From JAIBJN01 sp963699495 (GTDB lineage Bacteria > Actinomycetota > Thermoleophilia > Gaiellales > Gaiellaceae): a DNA stretch of 64,000 nt. The translations under genes and the position numbers were made by a program. Position 1 is the first letter of the stretch. Each line of letters starts with the position of its first letter. The notes beneath the pieces are model-generated. The model saw only the letters and a program-made list of their open reading frames with translations, made no database searches and was not told the origin of the DNA. This document shows, piece after piece, positions 18,701 through 27,093 of this stretch. Location of the stretch: the NCBI GenBank assembly GCA_963699495.1, contig CAVOUB010000005.1, positions 310,001 to 374,000 on the forward strand. The letters run 5' to 3'.

Positions 18701-19317
18701 GTGGACGCGGCGGCGGGAGCGGGAGCGGGCGGAGCCCGCTGTGCCGGCGGAGGAGCTGGAGGAGCCGGCGGCAGGTGAGCGAGGGCGTAGCGGGCGCTGG
18801 ACTCGATGCTCTGGAGCCGGCGCCGCGATCTCCAGCCGACCGTCGGCGCGGTTCGCCCTGCGAGGTCAGCGATCTGGCTGAGGGCCTCCTGATCGCGCTT
18901 GTCCGGCCACTTCGCGAGCTCCCGGCGCAGCGCGTCCCGAAGGGCGGCGGAGGCCCCCCGGTCGTCGCCGGCCTCGAGGGCCTGCTGAGCCTGCTCGAGC
19001 CGCTCGCGGCCGATCGAGCTCTCGCGCTCGGCAAACCTCAGGTCGTTCTGCGCCGCTGCGACGAGAAGCCGGGCCTCGTCGGCCACGCCGGGCTCCGACT
19101 GCTCCTGGATGCGGCTCGCGAGCTCGACGATCCCACGCAGACGAGCGACATCCCGCTGAACACCTGGGGCCAGCCTCTCCTGACGCAGCAGACGGAGGGC
19201 CGCGAGGGCGTCGCCGCCCTGAAGCTCCCGCTCGGCTTGCTCGAGTCTGTCAACAGCCAGCGAATTTCTCCCGCCGGGGGTCCGGCGCCGACTATCCCAC
19301 TGCGTTGCGACAAGCAC
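15772..19317 (-). CDS. DUF2339 giant polytopic membrane protein
   Basis: About 1181 residues. The N-terminal ~150 are helical and charged (LEQAERELQGGDALAALRLLRQ...), with a second coiled-coil (ARLDAFERQLQALEASLLDLREQQLPAL) and a Pro/Ala linker. From about residue 310 there is a long run of roughly 25-30 hydrophobic helices (LAWAGGIVTLLGIVFISVLA...TWAALAAAGTGIGGAYVTIAAAA), which is the DUF2339 signature. The function of the family is unknown. The GTG at 19317 is the best start I see; longer frames run into the arsR operator region. Confidence 0.78.
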   Translation of the reverse strand: MLVATQWDSRRRTPGGRNSLAVDRLEQAERELQGGDALAALRLLRQERLAPGVQRDVARLRGIVELASRIQEQSEPGVADEARLLVAAAQNDLRFAERESSIGRERLEQAQQALEAGDDRGASAALRDALRRELAKWPDKRDQEALSQIADLAGRTAPTVGWRSRRRLQSIESSARYALAHLPPAPPAPPPAQRAPPAPAPAAASTPANGLAARLDAFERQLQALEASLLDLREQQLPALRALAAGSAVVAVPTPAAPTPAEPVAPPAAQAPSAAAAAPVPPAPRVAPPPPPRAGPRLPRVTAADLQDPRVLAWAGGIVTLLGIVFISVLAADRGWVSAELRVVLGALVSAALYAAGLVAYRRYGRTWAALAAAGTGIGGAYVTIAAAAAVYDFLGEPGAILAAAFVAAVGVATALAWDTQTTAVLGLVGAMVGTAIVEGGFTVSGTAFAAVVLAATVVLTVWKRWLETMAIGGLTGFALILGLLATHDLGDDTAGALVAAAFASLFLAAAIGHEVRPSRPRYGAELVPAAGETFLLAAVVIVLSVALQVDEDSPVGVIVTLAGLWLGMLVAATVYQVVLGGPRLRHIPVTLLVAGFALALWTIPGYFGGSAEGLAFLGVALAYLAPLPLLQGRGQRDLASSLWAIALTLAAVGVADLLSGSQLALVWAAEGALLSWLAVRTRELRLLAGAVVYLGLALGQTLVFEAPPRELFVANDDPAEGVPALLYVAAGILAFAAAYRRAAPGRIHLLGEDLPVPAARSGFLAAVGLAAGVTLYAASLSILGLSVWLADDGYRAAFERAHPVVSALWALVAFALVSLGLRRPDRALHLAGLGLFAFAIVELVAYDVRELSDTNAAFAAFAIGVPILAAGFEQGRLSDAVLDGFRTDPLALVLVAASLALVVPAIVVLLSGTVWGVEREGAGLLAAGAAYGALAALVFRERRDFSTVLWAPALVLGAAAAAELLGGAWLALAWSAGGVVLAWLAGRAAEPRFTLASGAFVALAVGFALAWEVTPEDLFVADPTPAAGLPSLLFATVAAYIFAAYLEPGEAREGAFWVAGALTIYAASVAILGLSQWIAADDPESVDDAFLRGQTAMSSFWAVVGLVLLALGLRKNWRDFRIGGLVLFAVAVAKLFLYDLSNLSAMARALSFLAVGLVLLFAAFLYQRLSAEEPPKAEAP

Positions 19318-19333
19318 AAGCGCTTGGCTTGAT

Positions 19334-19357
19334 ATACATCGACGTTTGTCGATATAT
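19334..19357. promoter_or_regulatory. ArsR operator upstream of arsR1-arsM
   Basis: An imperfect inverted repeat, ATACATCGAC-GTTT-GTCGATATAT, matches at 9 of 10 positions. It lies 13 bases before the arsR1 ATG and between it and the divergent DUF2339 gene. It is AT-rich against its surroundings and has the ATCGAC/GTCGAT halves typical of ArsR/SmtB sites. Autorepression relieved by arsenite is the expected behaviour. Confidence 0.65.
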
Positions 19358-19369
19358 TGATGCCTGTCG

Positions 19370-19724
19370 ATGAACGTCGCGTCGCGCCTCCCAATCACGG
19401 CACCGCTCGCTTGCTGCGAGCCGCTTGCATCGCCGCTGCTTTCGAAGGAGCAGGCGGAAGCGACCGCCGCGCTCTTCCGCGCGCTCGGGAGATCCGGCCC
19501 GGGTGCGGATCGTGAACGCGCTCGCGACCGCGGACGAGCCGGTCTGCGTCTGCGAGTTCGTCGGCCCGCTGGGCCTGTCGCAGCCGACGGTCAGCCACCA
19601 CCTGAAGAAGCTCACCGACGCGGGCCTGCTCGAGCGGGAGCAGCGCGGCAAGTGGGCCTACTACTCGCTGAACCCCGACGCGGCCTCGACGCTGGCCGCG
19701 CTCGTCGACCTGAAGGAGGCCTAG
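19370..19724 (+). pseudogene. arsR: ArsR-family repressor, interrupted by a +1 frameshift
   Basis: The N-terminal frame reads MNVASRLPITAPLACCEPLASPLLSKEQAEATAALFRALG and the rest continues DPARVRIVNALATADEPVCVCEFVGPLGLSQPTVSHHLKKL. Removing one G from GGG at 19487-19489 restores ALGDPARVRIV and a 117-residue ArsR. CVCEF in the DNA-binding region is the ELCVCDL-type As(III) site, joined by the N-terminal CC pair seen in some actinobacterial ArsRs. Its stop abuts the arsM ATG. Confidence 0.85.
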
Positions 19725-20535
19725 ATGACCACATCGGCGAACGAGCTCCGCGAGCAGGTGCGCCGGAAGTACGCGGAGTCGGCCAGGGCCGTGACCGAAG
19801 GATCGAAGAGCGCCTGCGGCGGCGGGAGCTGCTGCGGGGGCTCGGAGTCGGACGCCGGCTTCGGCGAGGCGCTCTACGAGCCGAAGCAGCGCGGCGAGCT
19901 GCCGGAGGCGGCCGCGCTGGCCAGCCTGGGTTGCGGCAACCCGACCGCGGTCGCAGATCTGCGGGAGGGCCAGACCGTTCTCGACCTCGGATCGGGAGGA
20001 GGGATCGACGTGATCCTCTCCGCCAAGCGCGTGGGCGCGAACGGAATCGCATTCGGGCTCGACATGACCGACGAGATGCTGTGCCCTCGCCCGGCGGAAC
20101 GCCGACGAGGCGGGCGTGCGCAACGCGATCTTCCTGCGCGGCGTGATCGAGGACATCCCGCTGCCGACCGACTCGGTGGACGTCGTCATCTCGAACTGCG
20201 TGGTCAACCTGTCGACGGACAAGCCGGCCGTCTTCGCCGAGCTGGCGCGGGTGCTCAAGCCGAACGGGCGCATCGGGATCTCCGACGTCGTCGCCGAGGA
20301 TCGCCTGGCCCCCGAGGAGCGGTCGGAGCGCGGCTCGTACGTCGGCTGCATCGCCGGGGCCCTTTCCAAGGGCGAGTACGAGGCCGCGCTCGACGCAGCG
20401 GGCTTCGAGGACGTCTCGGTCGAGTTCACGCACGAGGTCGCCGACGGCGTCCACGGCGCGATCGTCAAGGCGCGGCACCCCGCCGGCGAAGCCGTCCAGG
20501 CGCCCGTCACGGCTGCGGCGCCCGGCTGCTGCTGA
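19725..20535 (+). pseudogene. arsM: ArsM, arsenite S-adenosylmethyltransferase, interrupted by a +1 frameshift
   Basis: The first part has a Cys-rich N-terminus (ACGGGSCCGG), then LASLGCGNPTAVADLREGQTVLDLGSGGGIDVILSA (SAM motif I). The frame breaks near 20081-20082 and resumes as LARRNADEAGVRNAIFLRG. Dropping one base there gives DEMLALARRNADEAG and 269 residues. Three conserved As(III)-binding cysteines are present (LGCGNP, SNCVVNLS, VGCIAGAL), and the protein ends APGCC. It methylates arsenite to volatile or exportable methylarsenicals. It is the second gene of the arsR1 operon. Confidence 0.87.
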
Positions 20536-21190
20536 CGGGCCCCGGCTCGCCGCGCAGATACTGATAGGCCAGCGCACCGAGCGAGGCGCCGACGAGTGGC
20601 GCCAGCAGATAGATCCAGAGCGCGTCGAGGTCGCCCGACACGAGCGCGGGCCCCAGCGAGCGCGCCGGATTCATCGAGGCGCCGCTGACCGGCCCTCCGA
20701 CGAGAGCGCAGAGCGCGACGGTTCCGCCGACCGCGAGCGCGGCGGCCTCGCCGACCGCGCGCGTGTCGGTCGCGACGGCCATGATCACCAGCATCAGGAA
20801 GAAGGTCAGCACGACTTCCCAGAGGAACGCCTGGCGGTCGGAGCCGGACGGGAGCGTTGCGCCAACGTGTGCCACGTCGCCGAGGGAGGCGCGCAGAAGC
20901 AGGGCTGCGCCAATCGCCCCCGCGGCCTGGGCGCCCCAGTAGGCAGCGGCGCTGCTCCACGGAAAGTGACGGGTCAGCGCGAAGCCGAACGACACCGCCG
21001 GGTTGAAATGCGCGCCCGAGACGTGCCCGAGCGCGTAGATCATCGTCGTGATCGCCAGACCGAACGCCAGCGCGACCCCGAGCTGGCCGAACGCCCCGGT
21101 CTCCGCCTCGACCATGATCGCCCCCGCGCCGAAGAAGACGAGCGCGAACGTCCCGAGCGCCTCGGCGGCCAGGCGCTGGACGGGCGGCAC
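20507..21190 (-). CDS. MIP-family channel, AqpS-like arsenical aquaglyceroporin
   Basis: The 227-residue protein has six helices and the two pore motifs SGAHFNPAVSFG and SGASMNPARSLGP. Its position between arsM and arsC suggests the AqpS role, exporting As(III) made by ArsC or methylarsenicals made by ArsM, instead of an ArsB/Acr3 pump, which is absent here. The GTG start overlaps the arsC TAG by one base. Its 3' end overlaps the convergent arsM by 29 bases. Confidence 0.88.
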   Translation of the reverse strand: MPPVQRLAAEALGTFALVFFGAGAIMVEAETGAFGQLGVALAFGLAITTMIYALGHVSGAHFNPAVSFGFALTRHFPWSSAAAYWGAQAAGAIGAALLLRASLGDVAHVGATLPSGSDRQAFLWEVVLTFFLMLVIMAVATDTRAVGEAAALAVGGTVALCALVGGPVSGASMNPARSLGPALVSGDLDALWIYLLAPLVGASLGALAYQYLRGEPGPVSSSRAPQP

Positions 21191-21822
21191 TAGTTCTCGC
21201 CCGGGACGAGCTCGGCGAGCAGTGCCTGGACGCGAGCGTCGATCTCGTCCCGAATCGCCCGCACCGTCTCCAGGTCACGGCCCGCCGGGTCGAGGAGCTC
21301 CCAGTCGAGGTAGCGCTTGCCGGGGTAGACGGGACAGGCGTCGCCGCAGCCCATCGTCACGACGGCGTCCGCGGCCCGGACGACCTCGTCGGTCAGAGGC
21401 TTCGGGAACTCCTCGCCGAGGTCGACGCCCAGCTCGGCCATTGCCTCGGCGACCGCCGGGTTGATCTCGTCCGCCGGATCGGACCCTGCGGAACGCACGT
21501 GCACGCTGCCTTGGGCCCGGAGGTTCATCAGGCCGGCGGCCATCTGCGAGCGGCCCGCGTTCTGCACGCAGACGAACAGCACCTCGGGGACGTCCTTCAC
21601 GATCCTCCCTTCCGCCTGCGCGAGCGCGCGCAGGCGCTCGCGCGCAAAGCGATGGACGAGCACGGGGACGTAGTCGGCGAGGCGCGCCTGCTTGAGGCCC
21701 TCGAGCGACTCGGCGACGAAGCGGTCCACCGTCTCGCGGGAGAAGATGCCACGGAATTCCTGGGCGAGGTCGTCCACCTGCTTCTCGACGAAGCGCTGGG
21801 TGGCCGGGTCGAGCACGCTCAT
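21190..21822 (-). CDS. arsC: ArsC, low-molecular-weight phosphatase-type arsenate reductase with N-terminal helical domain
   Basis: The ATG at 21822, preceded by GAGGAGG, gives 210 residues. Residues 1-70 form a helical bundle (RFVEKQVDDLAQEFRGIFSRETVDRFVAESLEGL). The LMW-PTP domain starts EVLFVCVQNAGRSQMAAGLM, with the CX5R loop, and has MGCGDACPVYPGK, whose extra cysteines fit a relay. Actinobacterial enzymes of this type use mycothiol/mycoredoxin or thioredoxin to reduce arsenate. The helical N-terminus is known from actinobacterial ArsC proteins. Confidence 0.88.
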   Translation of the reverse strand: MSVLDPATQRFVEKQVDDLAQEFRGIFSRETVDRFVAESLEGLKQARLADYVPVLVHRFARERLRALAQAEGRIVKDVPEVLFVCVQNAGRSQMAAGLMNLRAQGSVHVRSAGSDPADEINPAVAEAMAELGVDLGEEFPKPLTDEVVRAADAVVTMGCGDACPVYPGKRYLDWELLDPAGRDLETVRAIRDEIDARVQALLAELVPGEN

Positions 21823-21903
21823 CGCGGGCCTCCTCGGAGATTGATCGCCGTCGATTTCCGATCTTGCCGAAGACATCGACCGTCGTCAATATGCTTTCAC
21901 CAG

Positions 21904-22233
21904 ATGAAGACCGTCGCCACCATCGCGGCCAGCTGCCCCCCGCTGCTCCAGCATGCCCTCGACCGGCGCGAGGCCGACGAGCTCGCGAAGGTGCTCAAGG
22001 TGCTCGCCGAGCCGGCCCGCCTCCGCCTCCTGAGCCTCATCCAGGCCCAGCCTGGCGGCGAGGCCTGCGTCTGTCACCTGATCGAGCCGCTCGGTCTTTC
22101 CCAGGGCACGGTGAGCCATCACCTGAAGGCGCTGCTGAGCGCCGGTCTCGTCACGCGCGAGCAACGCGGAAGCTGGGCCTATTACCGGGTCGCGCCCGAG
22201 GCGCTGGGCTCGGTCAGGGCTCTGCTCGCGTAG
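21904..22233 (+). CDS. arsR: ArsR-family repressor, second copy
   Basis: The 109-residue winged-helix protein begins MKTVATIAASCPPLLQHALDRREADELAKVLKVLAEPARLRLLSLI and has EACVCHLIEPLGLSQGTVSHHLKAL. The CVC pair in the recognition region and the Cys near the N-terminus suggest thiolate As(III) binding. It is divergent from arsC and probably controls the arsC-aqp pair and itself. ATCGAC/GTCGTCAAT-type half sites lie just upstream at 21873-21890. Its last 20 bases overlap the convergent permease gene. Confidence 0.87.
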   Translation: MKTVATIAASCPPLLQHALDRREADELAKVLKVLAEPARLRLLSLIQAQPGGEACVCHLIEPLGLSQGTVSHHLKALLSAGLVTREQRGSWAYYRVAPEALGSVRALLA

Positions 22234-23179
22234 CCTCGGGCTTCTCGGGGACGCGCGTCGAATATGACGTCACGGTGGGCGGCGAAGGCGCGGCAGGCAC
22301 GTCCGGGCCGCTTCCCGGTCGCCGGACGAGCACGAGGACTCCCCAGACGACGAGGGCGGCCAGCCCGGCCGCCAGGGAGACGATCACGATCCCGTTTGCG
22401 TAGGGCACGTCGAGCAGCTTCAAGCCGCTGAGCGCGAGCAGACCGGCGAGGGTGAGGCGCAGGACCCGCTCCGGCAGGCCGACGCTGATCTGGCTCCCGA
22501 CCAGCACGCCGGGGATCGACCCCACGAGCAGCCAGCTCATCGCCGTGAGGTCGACGTTCCCCGCGACGAGGTGGCCGAGGCCCGCGACGAACAGGAGCGC
22601 CGCGGCGTGCGCGATGTCCGTCCCGACGACGAACTTCGCCGCGAGCGGGTACGCGAGGAGCAGGGCGAGCGCGAAGAGCGTGCCGCTCCCGACCGAGGTC
22701 AGCCCGACGATGAACCCGCCGACGACGCCGATCGAGACCGCGACGATCCGGTCCCGCGGAGTGAGCGGGCCCAGGCTGCCCACGGGACTGCCTCGGTGCA
22801 GCAAGGCCTTGGCCACGAACGCGGCCGAGCCGAACAGGAGCGTGAAGCCCAGCACCCGGCCCTGCACGGAGTCGACGCTGTCGCCGTAGCGGTCGGTCAG
22901 GTACGTCGCCAACCACACGCCGACGAGCGAAGCCGGCGCGCTGCCGATGAGCATCCAGCCGGCCAGCCGCGCCTTCACGGTGCCGAGGCGCCGGTGCCGG
23001 ACGGCGCCGAACGACTTGAAGACGGCCCCGTGCATGATGTCGGTGCCGATCGCCGTCGCCGGGTTGAAGTTGAAGAAGAAGATGAGGATCGGCGTCATCA
23101 GCGACCCGCCTCCCATGCCGGTCATCCCGACCAGCAGGCCGGTGATGAAGCCTGCAGCGACTAGGCGCGGGTCGTTCAC
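22214..23179 (-). CDS. TSUP (TauE/SafE) family permease
   Basis: The 321-residue protein shows the repeated TSUP pattern: GFITGLLVGMTGMGGGSLMTPILI in the first half, GVVGGFIVGLTSVGSGTLFALAL in the second, and eight or so helices. TSUP proteins move sulfite, sulfonates, thiosulfate or other oxyanions. Its place beside the ars genes may hint at thiol or oxyanion handling, but the substrate is not predictable. Confidence 0.85.
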   Translation of the reverse strand: MNDPRLVAAGFITGLLVGMTGMGGGSLMTPILIFFFNFNPATAIGTDIMHGAVFKSFGAVRHRRLGTVKARLAGWMLIGSAPASLVGVWLATYLTDRYGDSVDSVQGRVLGFTLLFGSAAFVAKALLHRGSPVGSLGPLTPRDRIVAVSIGVVGGFIVGLTSVGSGTLFALALLLAYPLAAKFVVGTDIAHAAALLFVAGLGHLVAGNVDLTAMSWLLVGSIPGVLVGSQISVGLPERVLRLTLAGLLALSGLKLLDVPYANGIVIVSLAAGLAALVVWGVLVLVRRPGSGPDVPAAPSPPTVTSYSTRVPEKPEATRAEP

Positions 23180-23183
23180 GCGC

Positions 23184-23576
23184 TCAGTGGACGGCGAGGA
23201 CGTCGCAGGTTGCGCGCCGAAGGACGTCCTGGGCGACGCTCCCCTCGACGAGGCGCTCGAAGAAGCCCTTCTTGCGCATGCCGACGACGATCAGGTCGGC
23301 CTTCCGCTCGTCCGCGAGTGCCACGATCGCCTCCGCGGGATGGCCCGCAAGCTGGACCAGCTCGGCGGCCAGGCCGCGCTGCTCGAGGTAGGAGCGAGCC
23401 TGGTCGAGCCGCTCGCGCCCGTAGCGCTCTGCGTCCTCCCGTTCCTCCAGGTCGCCCGGGGCGACGTTCGTCACGATCAGCTCCGAGTCGAGCGACTCGG
23501 CGAGGTCGGCGGCGCGCGCAAGCGTCCGGCTGCCCGGGTCGTCGAACGCGACGAGGATTCTCTCCACCACGGTCAC
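23184..23576 (-). CDS. UspA universal stress protein
   Basis: The single 130-residue Usp domain begins VERILVAFDDPGSRTLARAADLAESL and ends with the ATP-type loop VVGMRKKGFFERLVEGSVAQDVLRRATCDVLAVH (G-x2-G-x9-G-S like). The GTG start overlaps the TGA of the PAP2 gene (GTGA), which indicates translational coupling. Confidence 0.88.
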   Translation of the reverse strand: MTVVERILVAFDDPGSRTLARAADLAESLDSELIVTNVAPGDLEEREDAERYGRERLDQARSYLEQRGLAAELVQLAGHPAEAIVALADERKADLIVVGMRKKGFFERLVEGSVAQDVLRRATCDVLAVH

Positions 23577-24595
23577 GGTCCTCTCAGACTAGGCGCTTCG
23601 GCCGACGCGGGCGCCACCCGTGCGGCTGGCTGGACGGGGCGGGAGGGCTCGCCGGCGCCGGCCTTCTTCGTCGCCCAGCGGTCGGCCAGATGGTTGACGC
23701 TCCAGAACGCGATCAGCGCGTAGACCCAGCCGACGAGGATGTCCACGAAGTAGTGCTCGGCCGTGTAGACGAGCGCGAAGGCCATCGCCAGCGGGTACGC
23801 CGCCAGCAGGACCCGCCCCCACCGTGGGGCCAGCCGCCAGAGGAAGAGAGCGATGAGCAGCGTGTAGGCCGCGTGCAGCGACGGCACCGCCGCGACCTGG
23901 TTCGAGTACCCGGAGCCCCGGTCGAAGAGGGTGTTGAAGTACGCGATCGGGATGTGGCTCCAGATGTAGCCGATCGACCGGGTCGTCGGCTCGAGCGCCC
24001 CGAGGTCACTGGCCATCCAGGGAGGCGCCGCCGGGAAGAGGGCGTACGTGACGAACCCCATCAGCGCGAGGAGCGACACCATCGCGACGAAACGGCGGAA
24101 CAACCCGCGGGCGAAGAACCAGAGGAAGCCGGCCACGAGATACGTCGCCAGGAAATAGCTCACGTACACGAGCCAGGTGGCGTAGTCGTACCAGTGGAGG
24201 TTCAACGAGCCGTGCCAGAGATGCTCCTGGAGCCAGACGGTCGGAGCCGTGCCACCGAAGAGGATCTCGTCGGCTCGCAGCTGCGGGCGTACGTTCGTCG
24301 CGAAGAGCAGGCCGTCGGCCTGCCCGCGCAGGTAGTCATACGCCCAGAGGATGAGCGCGAACGGAATCCACTCGAGGACGACGCCTCGCATCCAACCGCG
24401 GATGTTCGTGAGCGAGAACGCGAGCAGCCCGAGCAGGATCCACATGAGCAGGCGGTCGCGCGAGAGCGGCACCCCGTCGCGGAGGATGAAGACGGTGAGG
24501 ACGACGAGGTACACGAGTGGCCCGAGCCAGGACAGCGTCCGGCGCAGGCGCTCGCGATCTGCCAGCCCGGCCCTCGCAGCCGAGAAGGTGTTCAC
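23573..24595 (-). CDS. PAP2-superfamily membrane enzyme (inositol-phosphoceramide synthase-like)
   Basis: The 340-residue polytopic protein has the PAP2_3/AUR1-type motifs FPAAPPW, VPSLHAAYT (catalytic His) and YTAEHYFVDILVG (second His/Asp). These enzymes hydrolyse or transfer phosphoryl headgroups of lipids at the outer face of the membrane; in actinobacteria the acceptor is often inositol- or isoprenoid-linked. The exact substrate is uncertain. It is first in a two-gene unit with uspA. Confidence 0.83.
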   Translation of the reverse strand: MNTFSAARAGLADRERLRRTLSWLGPLVYLVVLTVFILRDGVPLSRDRLLMWILLGLLAFSLTNIRGWMRGVVLEWIPFALILWAYDYLRGQADGLLFATNVRPQLRADEILFGGTAPTVWLQEHLWHGSLNLHWYDYATWLVYVSYFLATYLVAGFLWFFARGLFRRFVAMVSLLALMGFVTYALFPAAPPWMASDLGALEPTTRSIGYIWSHIPIAYFNTLFDRGSGYSNQVAAVPSLHAAYTLLIALFLWRLAPRWGRVLLAAYPLAMAFALVYTAEHYFVDILVGWVYALIAFWSVNHLADRWATKKAGAGEPSRPVQPAARVAPASAEAPSLRGP

Positions 24596-24654
24596 GAACC
24601 GGAGGCTAGCTCCAATGCCCGCACGCCGTCCCGGTTCGCGGGCCGGCGGACGGC

Positions 24655-26022
24655 TCAGCTCGGGTCGATGTTGTGGTTATGGCGGAAGACGTTCTCCGGG
24701 TCGTAGCGCCGCTTGAGGTCGAGCAGCCGCTCGTAGTTCGGCCCGTAGGCGGCCCGCACCGCGTCGCCCCCCTGGTCGTCGCCGAGGTAGTTGAGCCACC
24801 GGGCTTCCTGGAGATGCGGGCCGAAGGCGCGGTGCGTCTCCCGCGTCCACGCGATGTTCTCGTCCGTCGCCGCGGGATCCGTCCAGACGGAAGGGATGAG
24901 GAGATTCCAGCCCTCGGCACGGTGGGGCACCGCGGTATCCGTGACGCCGATACGGGTCACGGCACCGTGGAAGTGCTCGAGCAGGATCGCGGTCATCGGT
25001 GACGGCACGGACGCGAAGCGCTCGGCCATCGTGTCGATCAGTCCGTCTGAAAGGCCTCCCGCGAAGCTCGACAGCCAGTAGTTGAGGGACCCGGCCGGAT
25101 AGCCGGCGTCGAGGAGCGTGTTCATGACGGGGTACGGCATGCGCCCCACGTCGACCACCAGCGGCGAGCCCCAGGCCTTGAACGGCTCCAGGTCCTTCTC
25201 GGCCTGCTCCTCGTCCCCCGTGTGGAACACGACCATGGCGGCCAGCTTCACGCCCGACCCGTCGGGGGCGTGCGCGAGCACGGCGAACACGCTCAGGTCG
25301 TCGGGGCAGTCCGCGACGGCATCGCGGTAGAAGCGGAGCAGCTCGGGCGCCGCGTCGACCGGATGCGCGATCAGCCCGCCGGTGACCATCTCGAGCGGGT
25401 GCAGGCGGTACGTGAAGGTGGTCACGATGCCGAAGTTGCCGCCGCCCCCGCGCAGCGCCCAGAAGAGATCGGGGTCGGAGGCCTCGGTCACGTCGAGAAC
25501 GTCGCCGTCCGCGTTGACGAGCTCGGCGGCCAGCAAGTTGTCCGCCGCGAGGCCGTGCTTCGCCATCAGCCAGCCCAGCCCGCCGCCGAGCGTGAGCCCC
25601 GCGATGCCCGTCGTGGAGATCGCACCACCGGTGACGGCGAGGCCGTGCTCGGCCGTGGCGCTGTTGAGCTCGGCCCAGTTGAGCCCACCCTCGGCCCGGA
25701 CGGTGCGAGCCTCGGGATCGACGCTCGTGCCCTTCATCTCGGCGAGGTCGATCATCACCGCGTCGTCGACGACCGCGCGGCCGGCCACGTTGTGGCCTCC
25801 TCCGCGGACACAGATGTCGAGGCCCGCAGCGCGGGCGAAGCGCACTGCGGCAGCCGCGTCGGCCGCGTTCCGGCAGCGCACGATCACGGCCGGGGTGCGG
25901 TCCACGAGGCCGTTGTGCACGCGCCGGGCCGCGTCGTAGCCGTCATCACCCGGGCTCAGGACACGGCCGGAGACGCGCCCGGTGAGGTCTTCGAGGAGTG
26001 CGGAGTCAGGGGTCACGGTCAT
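24655..26022 (-). CDS. FAD-linked oxidase, BBE type (second copy)
   Basis: The ATG at 26022 with a GGGAGG site gives 455 residues. It has RGGGHNVAGRAV with the FAD-linking His77, LTLGGGLGWLMAKHGLAADNLL, and a C-terminal BBE signature (YERLLDLKRRYDPENVFRHNHNIDP). As in the first copy, the second covalent cysteine is missing. Substrate unknown. It is clearly related to the oxidase at 5833-7236, but too diverged for a recent duplication. Confidence 0.87.
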   Translation of the reverse strand: MTVTPDSALLEDLTGRVSGRVLSPGDDGYDAARRVHNGLVDRTPAVIVRCRNAADAAAAVRFARAAGLDICVRGGGHNVAGRAVVDDAVMIDLAEMKGTSVDPEARTVRAEGGLNWAELNSATAEHGLAVTGGAISTTGIAGLTLGGGLGWLMAKHGLAADNLLAAELVNADGDVLDVTEASDPDLFWALRGGGGNFGIVTTFTYRLHPLEMVTGGLIAHPVDAAPELLRFYRDAVADCPDDLSVFAVLAHAPDGSGVKLAAMVVFHTGDEEQAEKDLEPFKAWGSPLVVDVGRMPYPVMNTLLDAGYPAGSLNYWLSSFAGGLSDGLIDTMAERFASVPSPMTAILLEHFHGAVTRIGVTDTAVPHRAEGWNLLIPSVWTDPAATDENIAWTRETHRAFGPHLQEARWLNYLGDDQGGDAVRAAYGPNYERLLDLKRRYDPENVFRHNHNIDPS

Positions 26023-26127
26023 TGGTACCTCCCTGTTTACGGCGCCGTCACTGGCCCGGCCCGGTCGAGTGTAGGACACAGAGCCCGAGACGGCGGCAGC
26101 ACGACGGAGAACCCAGACCGAGTGCCG

Positions 26128-26649
26128 TCAGAAAGGGGGCACGTCCTGCTCTTTGGACCACTGCCAGAGGGCCTGGTCGAGAGTCCGCCCGTCCACGCCC
26201 GCATGCTTGGCCAACCGCAGGCATTCGGTGACGTAGGCCTCCCAGAACCGGAAGCTGTATGCGGAGGGCGCGCGCACTCCGAGCGCGTGCAGGGCCCGCT
26301 TGTCGAGGATGGGATAGCGCTCGGGGTAGGCGAGGTGCAGGAGCACCGAGGCGGTCGGCCAACCCACGCCTCGCAAGGCCTGGAGTGACTCGACTCGCTC
26401 GCGCTGGCTGCTGGTCTCGCTCAACGCCACGCGTGTCGAGGCCTCCACAGAGTCAGCCCCGTTTTGCGCGACCAGCGGCCCGCTCCTCGGGGTCTTCCAC
26501 CGGCACACCCGGAGGAACTCCTCGAGCGTGTAGTAACCGCGGTCGCGGGCAGCCCGACCGATGGCGAGGACATCGCCATCCTCGTCGGCGTAGCGGGCGG
26601 CGTACTCCGGGACCTGCTGGATCGGGAACTGCAACTCGAACGCCGGCAT
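26128..26649 (-). CDS. HhH-GPD-like DNA-repair-type protein, no Fe-S cluster
   Basis: The ATG at 26649 gives 173 residues. The segment SLQALRGVGWPTASVLLHLAYPERYPILDKRALHALG has the helix-hairpin-helix (LRGVGWPTASVLL) and a following Asp (PILDKRALHALG), as in endonuclease III-superfamily glycosylases. The N-terminal half and the usual iron-sulfur cysteines are absent. It may be a reduced glycosylase-like protein; catalytic activity is not certain. Confidence 0.55.
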   Translation of the reverse strand: MPAFELQFPIQQVPEYAARYADEDGDVLAIGRAARDRGYYTLEEFLRVCRWKTPRSGPLVAQNGADSVEASTRVALSETSSQRERVESLQALRGVGWPTASVLLHLAYPERYPILDKRALHALGVRAPSAYSFRFWEAYVTECLRLAKHAGVDGRTLDQALWQWSKEQDVPPF

Positions 26650-26793
26650 CTGCTGAGACCGTATCGGGGCTCGGGCTATGCGGTCAGTTCCTCGCTGCGA
26701 TCCGCAGTTAGCCGAGGGCGAGATCAGGCGAACTCCCGATTCCTCCCACCCCAGTGCGCGGGAGAATTGAGGTACCAGAAAGGAGGTGTTGTG

Positions 26794-27093
26794 ATGAGCG
26801 CCCCAGCGGGGGGTGATTATCCCTCCAGGCATCTCCAACGACACCACTGGCCGCGTGCGTTGTACGAGTCGGAGGTCCGTGTCGCGTTGGTCGCTGCCGC
26901 ATGTCTGCTCGGTGAGGCGGTGGTCGCAAAGAACGTCCTCGACGTGCATCTCGACGTCATAAGCCAGCTCGCGGCGATGTGGGTGTGGCTTGCGTACTCG
27001 GTCGTGGGTCGACGCGATCGCGTCGCCGAACTCGCCGCGATGGCCGCGGCCGTCCTCGTAACGGTCGCCGTTCTCGTCGTCTACGCCCTCTGA
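26794..27093 (+). CDS. Small membrane protein, unknown
   Basis: ATG preceded by a near-perfect AAAGGAGGTG gives 99 residues. A His/Arg-rich head (SRHLQRHHWPRALYE) is followed by hydrophobic segments VALVAAACLLGEAVVAK, LDVISQLAAMWVWLAYSV and AELAAMAAAVLVTVAVLVVY. I recognise no family. The strong ribosome site supports expression. Confidence 0.6.
   Translation: MSAPAGGDYPSRHLQRHHWPRALYESEVRVALVAAACLLGEAVVAKNVLDVHLDVISQLAAMWVWLAYSVVGRRDRVAELAAMAAAVLVTVAVLVVYAL

Noticed and set aside
16828..19332. 834-codon plus-strand open frame opposite DUF2339
   Set aside because: It is charged low-complexity sequence with no domain; the opposite strand encodes a clear polytopic protein.
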